Positions 1 through 8,056 of a DNA stretch of 64,000 nucleotides are shown here, piece after piece (the first letter of the stretch is position 1; every line of letters begins with the position of its first letter). The translations under genes and the position numbers were made by a program. Origin of the DNA: Achromobacter xylosoxidans (GTDB lineage Bacteria > Pseudomonadota > Gammaproteobacteria > Burkholderiales > Burkholderiaceae_B); the NCBI RefSeq assembly GCF_014490035.1, contig NZ_CP061008.1, positions 4,030,001 to 4,094,000 on the forward strand. The letters run 5' to 3'. A model generated the notes under the pieces. It was given only the letters and a program-made list of their open reading frames with translations. It did not search any database and was not told where the DNA came from.

Positions 1-360
1 GCCGCCGGCGACCACGGTGCCGCCCTTGCCGTCCGGCACGGCGTCGCCCGTCATGAAGAAAGGCTCGTAGCCCAGCTCGACGCTGCGCTTGGAGCCGTCG
101 CTGAACGTCAGCTCCAGCGCCGAGGCGACGGTGGTACGCGCCATCAGTTCAGGCTGGGACAGCGAGGGCGCGGCCATGGACCTGAAGGAGGCGGACTTGA
201 AGGTGACCGGCGCGACGGGCGGCGTGCTGTCGTCATCGTCATCGCTGGAATTACAGCCGGCCAGCAGCGCGGCCAGGCTGACGCCGCCCAGCGGCAGCAT
301 CGGCGCGCCTCCCAGCATTTTGAGGAGTCGGCGGCGATTGGCTTGGTTCAGGTCTTGCAT
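1..360 (-). CDS. PhoX-like (DUF839) exported phosphatase, N-terminal part only
   Basis: Only the first 120 residues are in the window; the gene runs off the left edge. The N-terminus has a twin-arginine-like patch (NRRRLLK, residues 8-14), a hydrophobic stretch and a lipobox-like LAGC with Cys36, followed by an acidic Asp run. This suggests Tat export and possibly lipid anchoring. The following segment (MAAPSLSQPEL, then LELTFSDGS and GYEPFFMTGD) resembles the start of the PhoX/DUF839 phosphatase family, Ca/Fe-dependent enzymes that release phosphate from organic phosphates in the periplasm. The start is the ATG at 358-360. A Pho-box-like site lies about 75 bases upstream. The family call rests on a short N-terminal stretch and no catalytic residue is visible. 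Confidence 0.6.
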   Translation of the reverse strand, partial: MQDLNQANRRRLLKMLGGAPMLPLGGVSLAALLAGCNSSDDDDDSTPPVAPVTFKSASFRSMAAPSLSQPELMARTTVASALELTFSDGSKRSVELGYEPFFMTGDAVPDGKGGTVVAGG

Positions 361-389
361 GCGGGTTCCCTGTTGGAAAGGAGGTCTGC

Positions 390-406
390 CCGGATGCGGC
401 ATCCGG
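390..406. promoter_or_regulatory. Inverted repeat in the phoX-like leader
   Basis: Perfect 8-base arms CCGGATGC/GCATCCGG around one base, 30 bases upstream of the phoX-like ATG. It could be an operator or an RNA hairpin in the leader. No factor can be assigned. Confidence 0.3.
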
Positions 407-432
407 ACTTCAGCGCATGCTAGACATGGGGC

Positions 433-450
433 ATGTACGAACGATGACAG
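433..450 (-). promoter_or_regulatory. Possible Pho box for the phoX-like gene
   Basis: Read on the minus strand the site is CTGTCAT-N4-CGTACAT. The first half matches the PhoB half-site CTGTCAT exactly; the second matches at four of seven positions. Spacing (N4) and distance to the phoX-like start (about 75 bases) fit PhoB activation under phosphate starvation. The weak second half keeps this tentative. Confidence 0.35.
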
Positions 451-557
451 AAGGCCCCGCGCAACAGGAGCGATGGCAGATACCGCGGGTCATCGCAAGC
501 CTGTCATGTAGCGACGCTATAGTCGGCCCGTCGCAACCCGCCCTGCCCGCCTGTTCC

Positions 558-992
558 ATGCCCTTCTCCCTGCGCCCGAACCTGCCCGCCGCGTTCCGCG
601 TTCTTGCCGTGCTGGCCCTGGCCGCGGGCCTGGGCGTATGGGCGTCGATCCTGCTTGCGCCCAAGGCCGGCGCCTTGCCTGCGGCGGTATCGGCGGGAGC
701 GCCGCGCGCCGCCGACAACACGCCCGTGGCGCTGTGGTTCGGCAAGGACGAAGCCATGCGCACGCAGATCACCGTGCTGGGCGTGATCGCCGCGGGCGCC
801 GACGGCGCCGCCGTGCTCAGCGTCGACGGCGGCCCGCCGCTGGCCTGGCGCGCGGGCGGCGAAGTGGCCCCCGGCATCGTGCTGCGCGCAGTCGCCGCGG
901 ACGCGGTGACGGTGGAACAGGCCGGACGCTCAAGCCGCCTGCCAGCGCCGGCCGCCCTGCCCGCGCCCGCCGGCATATCGCGCGAAAAGTAG
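558..992 (+). CDS. gspC: Type II secretion protein GspC, short form
   Basis: Inner-membrane clamp protein that connects the T2SS inner-membrane platform to the secretin GspD. The 144-residue product has one N-terminal membrane segment (about residues 12-33) and one small periplasmic homology region (about 55-120, with TQITVLGVIA and LRAVAADAVTVEQ). Classical GspC proteins are about 270-300 residues and carry a C-terminal PDZ domain or coiled coil, which is absent here: the protein stops after a Pro/Ala-rich tail. The ATG at 558 is chosen because it puts the membrane anchor at the N-terminus; an in-frame start at 417 would add 47 unlikely residues. It is the first gene of the gspCGHIJKLMN run. 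Confidence 0.8.
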   Translation: MPFSLRPNLPAAFRVLAVLALAAGLGVWASILLAPKAGALPAAVSAGAPRAADNTPVALWFGKDEAMRTQITVLGVIAAGADGAAVLSVDGGPPLAWRAGGEVAPGIVLRAVAADAVTVEQAGRSSRLPAPAALPAPAGISREK

Positions 993-1102
993 GCCGCGCC
1001 GCGCGCGGGCCGGGTCCTTGCGCATTTGGCGGCGGCGTGAGTATTGCTGTCATATTTCATGTCCACAATCCTCCGCTCCTACTGAAAGACCGGAGTCATC
1101 AA

Positions 1103-1531
1103 GTGCGTCAGTTACCGCGCGGGCTTGCCCGCCAGCAAGGTTTCACCCTCATCGAGATCATGGTGGTGATTGTGATCATGGGGATACTTGCGGCGTTGAT
1201 CGTCCCCCGCGTGCTGGACCGTCCCGACCAGGCCCGCCAGGTCGCCGCGCGCCAGGACATCGCCGGCATCATGCAGGCGCTGAAGCTGTACCGCCTGGAC
1301 AATGGCCGCTACCCCAGCACCGCGCAGGGCTTGCGCGCGCTGGTGCAGAAACCCGAGGGCGCGAACAACTGGCGCGGCTACCTGGACAAGCTGCCCAACG
1401 ATCCCTGGGGCCATCCCTATCAATACCTGAGCCCTGGCGTCAAAGGCGATATCGACGTGTTCTCGTTCGGCGCCGACAACAAGCCCGGCGGAGAAAGCGG
1501 CGATGCCGACATCGGCTCCTGGGAACTCTGA
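1103..1531 (+). CDS. gspG: Major pseudopilin GspG
   Basis: Main subunit of the T2SS pseudopilus, cleaved and N-methylated by prepilin peptidase and assembled by the GspE/F/L/M motor. The 142-residue product has a short basic leader ending in QQG, then FTLIEIMVVIVIMG, the type IV prepilin signature with Glu at +5. The C-terminal region has the GspG pattern (YPSTAQGL, LPNDPWGHPYQYLSPG, FSFGADNKPGGE) that binds calcium in characterised members. The start is GTG 1103, seven bases after CGGAG; no ATG gives a sensible leader. It overlaps gspH by 29 bases. Confidence 0.93.
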   Translation: MRQLPRGLARQQGFTLIEIMVVIVIMGILAALIVPRVLDRPDQARQVAARQDIAGIMQALKLYRLDNGRYPSTAQGLRALVQKPEGANNWRGYLDKLPNDPWGHPYQYLSPGVKGDIDVFSFGADNKPGGESGDADIGSWEL

Positions 1532-1991
1532 GCGCGGCTTCACGCTGGTCGAAGTCCTGGTGGTCCTGGTGATCGTGGCGATCGCGGCCAGCATGGTGAG
1601 CCTGTCCGTCGGCCGCGGCGACAACCGTCTGCGCGGCGACGCCCAGCGCCTGGCCGACGCCTTCACCGTGGCCCAGAGCGAGGCCCGCAGCGACGGCCGT
1701 CCCATCCGTTGGCTCGCCAATGGTCAGGGCTGGTCGTTCGAACGCCAGGGGCGGCTGCCGGGCCCGAACGCCGAGGAAGACAGGCCGCTGCCGCCAGACC
1801 GGCTGGAACGCGACGAGGTGCTGCGCCCGCAATCCTGGTCGACGGCGCCGGTGGCGCTGCGGCTCGATCCGGACCGGCCGCTGGTGTTCAACACGGAATG
1901 GGTCGCCGCGCCCGTCACGCTGACGCTGAGCGCGGGCGATGCCCGCGTCACCTTGCGGCGCGACGCCGCGGGCCGCTATGAAATTCAATGA
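1503..1991 (+). CDS. gspH: Minor pseudopilin GspH
   Basis: Pseudopilus tip-complex subunit of the T2SS. The 162 residues start with a 12-residue leader ending in RG, followed by FTLVEVLVVLVIVAIAAS, so a type IV prepilin cleavage site and hydrophobic helix. The rest fits the GspH beta-domain, with RLADAFTVAQSEA in the helical neck and a beta-rich C-terminus (VTLTLSAGDARVTLRRD). The start lies inside the end of gspG and the stop lies inside gspI, so translation is probably coupled. Confidence 0.88.
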   Translation: MPTSAPGNSERGFTLVEVLVVLVIVAIAASMVSLSVGRGDNRLRGDAQRLADAFTVAQSEARSDGRPIRWLANGQGWSFERQGRLPGPNAEEDRPLPPDRLERDEVLRPQSWSTAPVALRLDPDRPLVFNTEWVAAPVTLTLSAGDARVTLRRDAAGRYEIQ

Positions 1992-2379
1992 ACCGCCCCG
2001 CCCGCCCGATCGGCAGCGCGGGTTCACGCTGATCGAAGTGCTGGTGGCCCTGGCCATCATCGCCGTCGCCATGGGCGCCGCCCTGCGCGCGACCGGCGTC
2101 ATGGCGGAGAACAACCGCGCCCTGCAGGACAAGACGCTGGCGCTGCTGGCCGCGCAGAACGCGCTGGCCCAGTTGCGGCTGGAACAGGCGCTGCCGCGCG
2201 CGGGCACGCGCAGCGCGCCCTGTCCGCAGGGCGGCCGGGCTTTGCAGTGCGAAATGGAGTTTACGAATTCGATGAACCGCAGCTTCCGCCAGGTGTCGAT
2301 CAAGGTGCGCGACGCCGGCGCCTCGCAGGCGGACGCCGTGCTGCTGCAGCTGGACGGCCTCTTGTCCAGCCTGCGATAG
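1978..2379 (+). CDS. gspI: Minor pseudopilin GspI
   Basis: Initiator of the pseudopilus tip complex (GspI-J-K). The 133-residue protein has a leader ending in QRG and the signature FTLIEVLVALAIIAVAMGAA, and is close to the usual GspI length of about 125. The C-terminal part keeps the GspI arrangement (NALAQLRLEQ, then FRQVSIKVRDA). The start ATG 1978 overlaps the end of gspH by 14 bases and places the prepilin signature 14 residues in. Confidence 0.88.
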   Translation: MKFNEPPRPPDRQRGFTLIEVLVALAIIAVAMGAALRATGVMAENNRALQDKTLALLAAQNALAQLRLEQALPRAGTRSAPCPQGGRALQCEMEFTNSMNRSFRQVSIKVRDAGASQADAVLLQLDGLLSSLR

Positions 2380-2381
2380 CC

Positions 2382-2987
2382 ATGCGCCGCCCTCCCCGAT
2401 CCCAAGCCGGCTTCACGCTGATCGAAGTGCTGGTGGCCCTGGCGCTGATGGCGCTGGTCAGCCTGATGGCCTGGCGCGGCCTGGCCAGCGTATCCGGCGC
2501 GCGCGAGCGGATCGAGGCGCAGGCCGAGGACATCGATGCCATCGTCCGCACGCTGGGCCAGATGGCGCGCGATGTGGAACTGTCCTACACCGGTCCCGGC
2601 TTCGAGCCGGCGGGCCTGGATGTGCAGGCTTACACCAGCGGCCTGCGCCTGCTGCGCCGCGCAGGCGGCGGTCCCGTGTTCGAGATCCTGCGCCCCGACC
2701 CGGACGACAACGGCCTGTGGCAGCGCGTGCAATGGCAGGTGCGCAAGGACGGCCTGTGGCGCGCCAGCGGGCCGTCGGCGGCGCGCAGTCCGCTGCCCGC
2801 GACGGACAACGGCATCCTCCTGCTGCCCGGCACGCGGGCCTTGACGCTGCGCGCCTGGGTGCCGGGGACCGGTTGGGTGAATGGCGAAGGCAGTCAGGCC
2901 GCGGCCCCGAGCGGCCTGGAGATCGCGCTGGAACGCGGCGCGCCGGGATCCCCCGAGCGCTACACCCGCGTGCTGGAGCTGCCATGA
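2382..2987 (+). CDS. gspJ: Minor pseudopilin GspJ
   Basis: Tip-complex pseudopilin, 201 residues. The leader MRRPPRSQAG is followed by FTLIEVLVALALMALVSLMAWRGL, a prepilin signature and helix. Downstream segments match GspJ (LGQMARDVELSY, FEILRPDPDDNGLWQRVQWQV). It starts two bases after the gspI stop, and its stop overlaps the gspK start as ATGA. Confidence 0.88.
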   Translation: MRRPPRSQAGFTLIEVLVALALMALVSLMAWRGLASVSGARERIEAQAEDIDAIVRTLGQMARDVELSYTGPGFEPAGLDVQAYTSGLRLLRRAGGGPVFEILRPDPDDNGLWQRVQWQVRKDGLWRASGPSAARSPLPATDNGILLLPGTRALTLRAWVPGTGWVNGEGSQAAAPSGLEIALERGAPGSPERYTRVLELP

Positions 2988-3928
2988 AACGCACGCGCAA
3001 CGCAGAACGCGGCGCGGCGGTCATCAGCGCGCTCATCATCGTCGCCATCGTCGCCGCCCTGACCACCGGACTGTTCCAGCGCCAGACCGCCAGCACGCGG
3101 CGCGTGGAAAACGAGATGGCGCGGGTGCAGGCGCGCGCCATGCTGGCCGGCGGCATAGACTGGGCCCGCCTGATCGTGCGCGACCACAGTAAGCGCGAAC
3201 CGATCACCCGCGGCGACCAGATATGGGCCACCCCGGTGCTGGACACGCGCATCGAACGGCCCGGCGACGAACGCGTTGCCGTGTTCTCCGGCCGCGTGCA
3301 GGACGAGCAAGGCAAGTACAACCTCTATAACCTGGCGAACAATGGCGTGCCGCAGCTCGAGCAGGAACTGGTGCTGCGCAGGCTGCTGAACACGCTGCAG
3401 CTGCCCGACACCCTGGCCGCGCGCATGGTGGACATTATGTCGGCCGCGCAGCCCGTGGCGCCGCCGGCGGATGCGCCTTCGGCGCCGCAGGGACGGCCCG
3501 CGCCCGACGCCCGCGCCCCTTTGCCGCGCGGCGTGGACGAAGTGGCGGCCCTGCTGGCGCTGGAGCCGTCGGCGCGCAACGAGCTGCGCCGCACGATGAC
3601 AGTGCTGCCCGTCGCCACCAGTGTCAACGTCAACACCGCGCCCGCGGAGGTGCTTGCAGCGCTGGTGCCCGGCCTGTCGCTCAGCCAGGCCCGGTCCATG
3701 GCGGGCGAACGCGACCGCGGCAACTGGTTCAACAATTCCGGCGATTTCGCCAACCGCCTGGTCGGCGCGGGCGTGAAGACGCCTGCGCCGGCCGTCGCCA
3801 CCACCAGCGGCTGGTTCCTGGCCAGCGGCACCGTGGCCTATGAGCGGGCGCGCATCTCCATGCAGGCGCTGCTGCGCAGCTCGCCGCCCGCCGCCCCCGA
3901 CACCTTATGGACCAGAGAAATTCCTTGA
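2984..3928 (+). CDS. gspK: GspK, tip pseudopilin of the T2SS
   Basis: Largest minor pseudopilin, capping the pseudopilus with GspI and GspJ. The 314-residue protein has a basic N-terminus and GAAVISALIIVAIVAALTTGL. As usual for GspK it lacks the Glu5 of the other pseudopilins. GKYNLYNLANNG is the conserved motif after the first beta-domain, and VNVNTAPAEVLAALVPGLS belongs to the helix-hairpin insert. A Pro/Ala-rich loop (about residues 155-182) is long and low in complexity. ATGA overlap with gspJ; its end overlaps the gspL start by 22 bases. Confidence 0.9.
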   Translation: MKRTRNAERGAAVISALIIVAIVAALTTGLFQRQTASTRRVENEMARVQARAMLAGGIDWARLIVRDHSKREPITRGDQIWATPVLDTRIERPGDERVAVFSGRVQDEQGKYNLYNLANNGVPQLEQELVLRRLLNTLQLPDTLAARMVDIMSAAQPVAPPADAPSAPQGRPAPDARAPLPRGVDEVAALLALEPSARNELRRTMTVLPVATSVNVNTAPAEVLAALVPGLSLSQARSMAGERDRGNWFNNSGDFANRLVGAGVKTPAPAVATTSGWFLASGTVAYERARISMQALLRSSPPAAPDTLWTREIP

Positions 3929-4917
3929 AGAACATCCTGCGCATCGCGCTGCCCCCGCTGGACGAGTTCGGCTCCGGCTCTCTCCTGCCCTATGCCTGGT
4001 TCGACCGGCGCGGACGCTGCGCCCGCCAGGGCGAGCTCACACTTGAAGCCCTGGGACACGCCTACCCCCACGCCGCCTGCGAAGCCGTGCTGCATCCTGC
4101 CGACGTGATCGCCGCCAGCGTACAGATCCCCGCGGTGGCGCGCGCCCGCTTTGCGGCCGCGGTGCACAGCGCGCTGGAGCCGCTGGTGCTCAGCGACCTG
4201 GACGCGCTGGCCATCGGCCACGGCCCGCGCTCGGCCGACGGCACGGTGCCGCTGGCCTGGGCCGCGCGCGAACCCGTGCGCCGCGGCTGGAGCCTGCTGA
4301 ATGCGCAGGGCTTGCGCACGCGGGCGCTCATCGCGCCGCAAGCGCTGAGCGCCGAGACCACGGAACCATTGCGCGACCCCGCCGATCCCCGCTGGCTGGC
4401 GCCCTCGCCTTCGTGGTCGCTGGCCATGCCTCAGCTGGCGCCGGCCCGCGTTTCAGCCTGGCGCCCCGCCTGGCGCTGGGCCGCGGCCGCGGCAGTCGTC
4501 TGGATAGGCGGGCTGAATCTGTACGCCTCGCAGCTGCAAGCCGAAGCCGACGCGTTGCGCAATGGCATGCACGCGCAGGTCCTGGCCGCGTTCCCCGACC
4601 TGCCGGTGGTCCTGGACCCGCCGCGCCAGGCGCAGCAAGGCCTGGACGCGCTGCAAGCGAACCGCGGCGCGGCCAATGCCGCCGACTTCCTGCCCCTGGC
4701 GCGCGCCGCGGCCCAGGCCCTGCCCTTCGCCGCCGACAAGGTGGCCCGCCTGGGCTACGCCGAACAGGCGCTGACGCTGCAGCTGGCCGACGCCGGCGAG
4801 CAGTCGCAACGCGTCGCGGAAACCCCCGCGCTGATCCAGCAAGCCGCCGCCCTGGGCCTGAAGCTCGAACGCGGCGATAACGACAACACCTGGCGCATCG
4901 TGCGCGCGCAACCATGA
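3907..4917 (+). CDS. gspL: GspL, inner-membrane platform protein
   Basis: Recruits the GspE ATPase to the membrane and pairs with GspM. The 336 residues comprise a cytoplasmic actin-like domain (about 1-180), one membrane helix (about 190-206, WAAAAAVVWIGGLNLYA) and a periplasmic ferredoxin-like domain. The sequence is diverged, so identification relies partly on position between gspK and gspM and on this topology. Start ATG 3907 lies within the gspK end; the stop overlaps gspM as ATGA. Confidence 0.85.
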   Translation: MDQRNSLKNILRIALPPLDEFGSGSLLPYAWFDRRGRCARQGELTLEALGHAYPHAACEAVLHPADVIAASVQIPAVARARFAAAVHSALEPLVLSDLDALAIGHGPRSADGTVPLAWAAREPVRRGWSLLNAQGLRTRALIAPQALSAETTEPLRDPADPRWLAPSPSWSLAMPQLAPARVSAWRPAWRWAAAAAVVWIGGLNLYASQLQAEADALRNGMHAQVLAAFPDLPVVLDPPRQAQQGLDALQANRGAANAADFLPLARAAAQALPFAADKVARLGYAEQALTLQLADAGEQSQRVAETPALIQQAAALGLKLERGDNDNTWRIVRAQP

Positions 4918-5501
4918 AACTCCCGCAAGCCCTGCATGCGGCCAGGCAGTCGCTGGCCAAGACCCTCACGCCCGCGCTGACGCGCGCCGGGCAACGCTAT
5001 CGGGCGCTGGCGCCGCGCGAGCGCCGGCTGGTGACCGCGGCCGGCCTGCTGCTGGGCGGCGCGCTGGTCTTCGTCACCCTGATCGAACCGCCCTTGAACA
5101 CGCTGCGCAAGCTGCAGGCGGAATTACCCGCGCTGCGCGGCCAGGCCGCCACGGTCGCCGACCTGACCGCGCAAGCCACGGCATTGCGGCACAAGTCGGC
5201 CGCGCCCGCCGGCGCCATGCCCAGCGCCGCGGAGCTGGGCGCCTCGCTGGAACGCGCCGGACTCGCCGCGGAGCTATGGACGCTGGGCCAGCCCGAGCAG
5301 GGATCGGGCGTGCTGCTGACGCTGAAGCAGGCGCCCTCTTCGGCCTTGCTGCGCTGGCTGGACGGTGCGGCGCGCGACTGGGGCCTGGCCGTCAAGGAGG
5401 TGCAGCTCACCCGTGCCGCCAATGTCAACGGGCGGCCGCTGCCCGGCCTGGTCAATGGCAAGGTGAGCCTGGCGGCGCCGCAAGCGTCGGAGCGTGGCTG
5501 A
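4914..5501 (+). CDS. gspM: GspM, inner-membrane platform protein
   Basis: Bitopic partner of GspL. The 195-residue protein has a basic N-terminal region (RYRALAPRERRLVTAAG), one membrane helix at about residues 40-60 and a periplasmic ferredoxin-like domain whose end shows the GspM pattern (LLRWLDGAARDWGLAVKEVQLTRA). The RALAPRERRL motif before the helix is typical of the family. ATGA overlap with gspL implies coupled translation. Confidence 0.87.
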   Translation: MKLPQALHAARQSLAKTLTPALTRAGQRYRALAPRERRLVTAAGLLLGGALVFVTLIEPPLNTLRKLQAELPALRGQAATVADLTAQATALRHKSAAPAGAMPSAAELGASLERAGLAAELWTLGQPEQGSGVLLTLKQAPSSALLRWLDGAARDWGLAVKEVQLTRAANVNGRPLPGLVNGKVSLAAPQASERG

Positions 5502-5502
5502 G

Positions 5503-6255
5503 ATGTCTGGCGTCCGACTTTCCAAACGTTCCGCCGCGCTGCTCCTGGCCGGCACCGTCTGTGCCGCCGCAGCCGCCATCACCGTGCTGCCCGCACGCTG
5601 GCTGCTGGCCGTGCTGCCGGATAAGGCGCCGGTCACGCTGGCCGACGCCAGCGGCACCTTGTGGCGCGGCAGCGCCTGGATCGCGCTGGGACCTCCCGGC
5701 GCGCGCCGCATGTTGCCGCAACCGGTGCAGTGGCAATGGCGCTGGGACGCGCTCGCGCTGGATATCTCCCACCCCTGGCTGCAAGGTCCCTTGCGCGCGA
5801 CGCCCGCCTGGAACGGCGTGTCGGTGCCGGCCCAGTCGCTGCGCGCGCCCGCCTCCATCCTGTCCGCGCTGGGCGCGCCGTGGAACACCATCGCCCCGCA
5901 GGGCACGCTGGAAATCCGCTGGCAGCCGCTGCGGCTGGGCGCGGCCCTGCCCGCAGGCCCCGTGGCCGAACTGCGCTGGCGCAACGCCAGCACCGCGCTG
6001 ACGCCGGTGGCGCCCGTGGGCTCGTATCTGCTGCGGGTGCAAGGCGGCAAGTCAGGCGCCACGCTGGCCCTGAGCACGGAAAGCGGCCTGCTCGACGTCA
6101 CCGGCCAAGGCAGCGCGGGCGGGCGCGGCGGCCTGAAGTTCCGGGGCCAGGCGACCTACGCCGACGCCGCGCGCGAAGCGGACCGGGCGGCGCTGGATGG
6201 ACTGTTGTCGGCGCTGGGGCGGCGTTCGGGGGATGTTACGACCTTCGGGACATGA
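5503..6255 (+). CDS. gspN: GspN, T2SS accessory protein
   Basis: Inner-membrane-anchored accessory component found in a subset of T2SS operons; its exact role is not established. The 250 residues have an N-terminal membrane segment (about 10-32), then VTLADASGTLWRGSAWIAL, the hallmark GspN pattern (GTLWxG). ATG 5503 is preferred over GTG 5494 because GGAG at 5489-5492 is ten bases before the ATG but only one base before the GTG. It is the last gene of the plus-strand gsp block; composition changes just after it. Confidence 0.85.
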   Translation: MSGVRLSKRSAALLLAGTVCAAAAAITVLPARWLLAVLPDKAPVTLADASGTLWRGSAWIALGPPGARRMLPQPVQWQWRWDALALDISHPWLQGPLRATPAWNGVSVPAQSLRAPASILSALGAPWNTIAPQGTLEIRWQPLRLGAALPAGPVAELRWRNASTALTPVAPVGSYLLRVQGGKSGATLALSTESGLLDVTGQGSAGGRGGLKFRGQATYADAAREADRAALDGLLSALGRRSGDVTTFGT

Positions 6256-6289
6256 ACCAGAGAAGGCAGGCTCGGCACTAGACTATGCG

Positions 6290-6625
6290 TTGTTAGGTAC
6301 AAGTATTTCGCCCACGGAGCCTGTCAAGAGCATCTCCTCCGCCGATGTGATTCCGTTGCCCCAAGCTCGATCCAATTTGTCCCAGTTCGCTGATCAGGTC
6401 AAGTCCGGAGCCGAGAAGATCATCACCAAGAATGGTGAAAGCTACGTCGCGCTGATCGACGCCGAGCGGCTGGAACAGGAACGTATCCACCTGCTGTTGA
6501 TCGGCGACGCTAGCCGGGGTTTGTTCGATGTTGCAGCCCGCAAGCTCAAGGACGCGCTAGGCGCGGTGTCGGCCCTCAAGCACCGCCAGCTTTCCTTCGA
6601 CTTTCCGGGCCGCTGGCGGATATAG
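6290..6625 (+). CDS. Phd/YefM-family antitoxin, no partner toxin nearby
   Basis: The core ISSADVIPLPQARSNLSQFADQVKSGAEKIITKNGESYVALID is, in order, the Phd/YefM fold: an N-terminal DNA-binding beta-hairpin/helix module with PLPQARSNLSQ and ITKNGESYVAL. Members bind and neutralise RelE/ParE/Doc-type toxins and repress their own promoter. No ATG gives this core; TTG 6290 (about 111 residues) is the best guess, with GTG 6347 as alternative. No toxin gene follows: gspE ends three bases after the stop, on the other strand. Base composition is more AT-rich than its neighbours. Likely a solitary acquired antitoxin or the remnant of a pair. Confidence 0.7.
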   Translation: MLGTSISPTEPVKSISSADVIPLPQARSNLSQFADQVKSGAEKIITKNGESYVALIDAERLEQERIHLLLIGDASRGLFDVAARKLKDALGAVSALKHRQLSFDFPGRWRI

Positions 6626-6628
6626 ACC

Positions 6629-8056
6629 CTAGGCATCCCGCGTCACCCGCAGGATTTCCTCGGGCGAAGTCTGCCCGCTGTCGACCCAGCGCTGTCCGTC
6701 CTCGCGCATGGTGCGCATGCCTGACGCGGCCGCCGCGCGCCGCAGTTCGCGCTCGTCGCGTCCTTCGTGGATCAGCCGGCGCGCCTCGTCGTCCACCGTG
6801 AAGAGTTCGTGGATGCCGGAACGCCCGCTGTAGCCGGTATGGTTGCAGGCGTCGCAGCCCACCGGATGGAACACGCACGCGCCGTCCTGCACGGCGGACT
6901 TCTTGCAAGCCGGGCACAGCTTGCGCACCAGGCGTTGGGCCAGTACGCCCAATAGCGACGACGCCAGCAGGAAGGGTTCGACCCCCATGTCCGTGAGCCG
7001 GGTCACGGCGGACACCGAGTCGTTGGTGTGCAGCGTGGCCAGCACCAGGTGGCCGGTGAGCGAGGCCTGCACCGCGATCTGCGCGGTCTCCAGGTCGCGG
7101 ATTTCGCCGATCATGATGACGTCGGGGTCCTGCCGCAGGATCGCGCGCAGGGCCAGCGCGAAGCTCATGTCGATCTTGGCGTTGACCTGCGTCTGGCTGA
7201 TGCCGGCCAGGTCGTACTCGATCGGGTCCTCGACCGTGAGGATGTTGCTCGTAGAGGCGTCCAGGCGGCTGAGCGCCGCGTACAGCGTGGTGGTCTTGCC
7301 GCTGCCGGTGGGTCCGGTCACCAGCACGATGCCGTGCGGCTGGCGGATCAACCGGTCCAGCTGGCCCAGCACGCCCGCATCCATGCCCAGCTTTTCCAGC
7401 TGCAGGCGCCCAGCTTCCTTGTCCAGCAGGCGCAGCACCGCGCGTTCGCCGTGTCCGGTGGGCAAGGTGGACACGCGCACATCGATGGGCCGTCCGCCCA
7501 CGCGCAGCGCAATACGGCCGTCCTGCGGCAAGCGCTTTTCGGCAATATCCAGGTGCGCCATGATCTTGATGCGCGAGATCAGCGCGGCATGCAGCGCCTT
7601 GCGCGGCGACACCACGTCGCGCAGGGTGCCGTCGACCCGGTAGCGCACCACCGAGTGGGTCTCGAAGGGTTCGATGTGGATGTCGCTGGCGCCGTCGCGC
7701 GCCGCCTGCGCGAACAGCGCATTGATCATGCGGATCACGGGCGCGTCGTCCTGGGCCTCCAGCAGGTCAGCCACCTCGGGCATGTCCTGCATCAGGCGGT
7801 CCAGGTCGATCTCGTTCTCGGCCACGCCCATGACCGAAGCCGCGTCTTCCGAGTGGCTGTAGGCCGCGGTCAGCAGGGTTTCCAGCGCCTGGTCGTCGAC
7901 CTGCGCCAGTTCGATGTCGCCGTGGCAGCGGCGGATCTCGCGCACCGCCCATTCCGGCGTGCGCGGGCTGACGGTCAGGCGGGCCTGGCCGCCGCGCAGC
8001 GACAACATCGCGCGCTGCGCCCGGGCCCAGGCATAAGGCAAGGGATGCGCGCTCAT
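6629..8056 (-). CDS. gspE: GspE, T2SS assembly ATPase
   Basis: Cytoplasmic AAA+-like ATPase that powers pseudopilus extension. The 475-residue product shows an N2 region with SDIHIEPFE (about 124-132), Walker A GPTGSGKT (248-255), Asp box VEDPIEYDL, Walker B DPDVIMIGEIRD, His box TGHLVLATLHTNDS and a four-Cys zinc module (CPAC then CDAC). The N1E domain that binds GspL is short. Its start overlaps the gspD stop as ATGA, so gspDE form one minus-strand transcript. Catalytic motifs are complete. Confidence 0.95.
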   Translation of the reverse strand: MSAHPLPYAWARAQRAMLSLRGGQARLTVSPRTPEWAVREIRRCHGDIELAQVDDQALETLLTAAYSHSEDAASVMGVAENEIDLDRLMQDMPEVADLLEAQDDAPVIRMINALFAQAARDGASDIHIEPFETHSVVRYRVDGTLRDVVSPRKALHAALISRIKIMAHLDIAEKRLPQDGRIALRVGGRPIDVRVSTLPTGHGERAVLRLLDKEAGRLQLEKLGMDAGVLGQLDRLIRQPHGIVLVTGPTGSGKTTTLYAALSRLDASTSNILTVEDPIEYDLAGISQTQVNAKIDMSFALALRAILRQDPDVIMIGEIRDLETAQIAVQASLTGHLVLATLHTNDSVSAVTRLTDMGVEPFLLASSLLGVLAQRLVRKLCPACKKSAVQDGACVFHPVGCDACNHTGYSGRSGIHELFTVDDEARRLIHEGRDERELRRAAAASGMRTMREDGQRWVDSGQTSPEEILRVTRDA

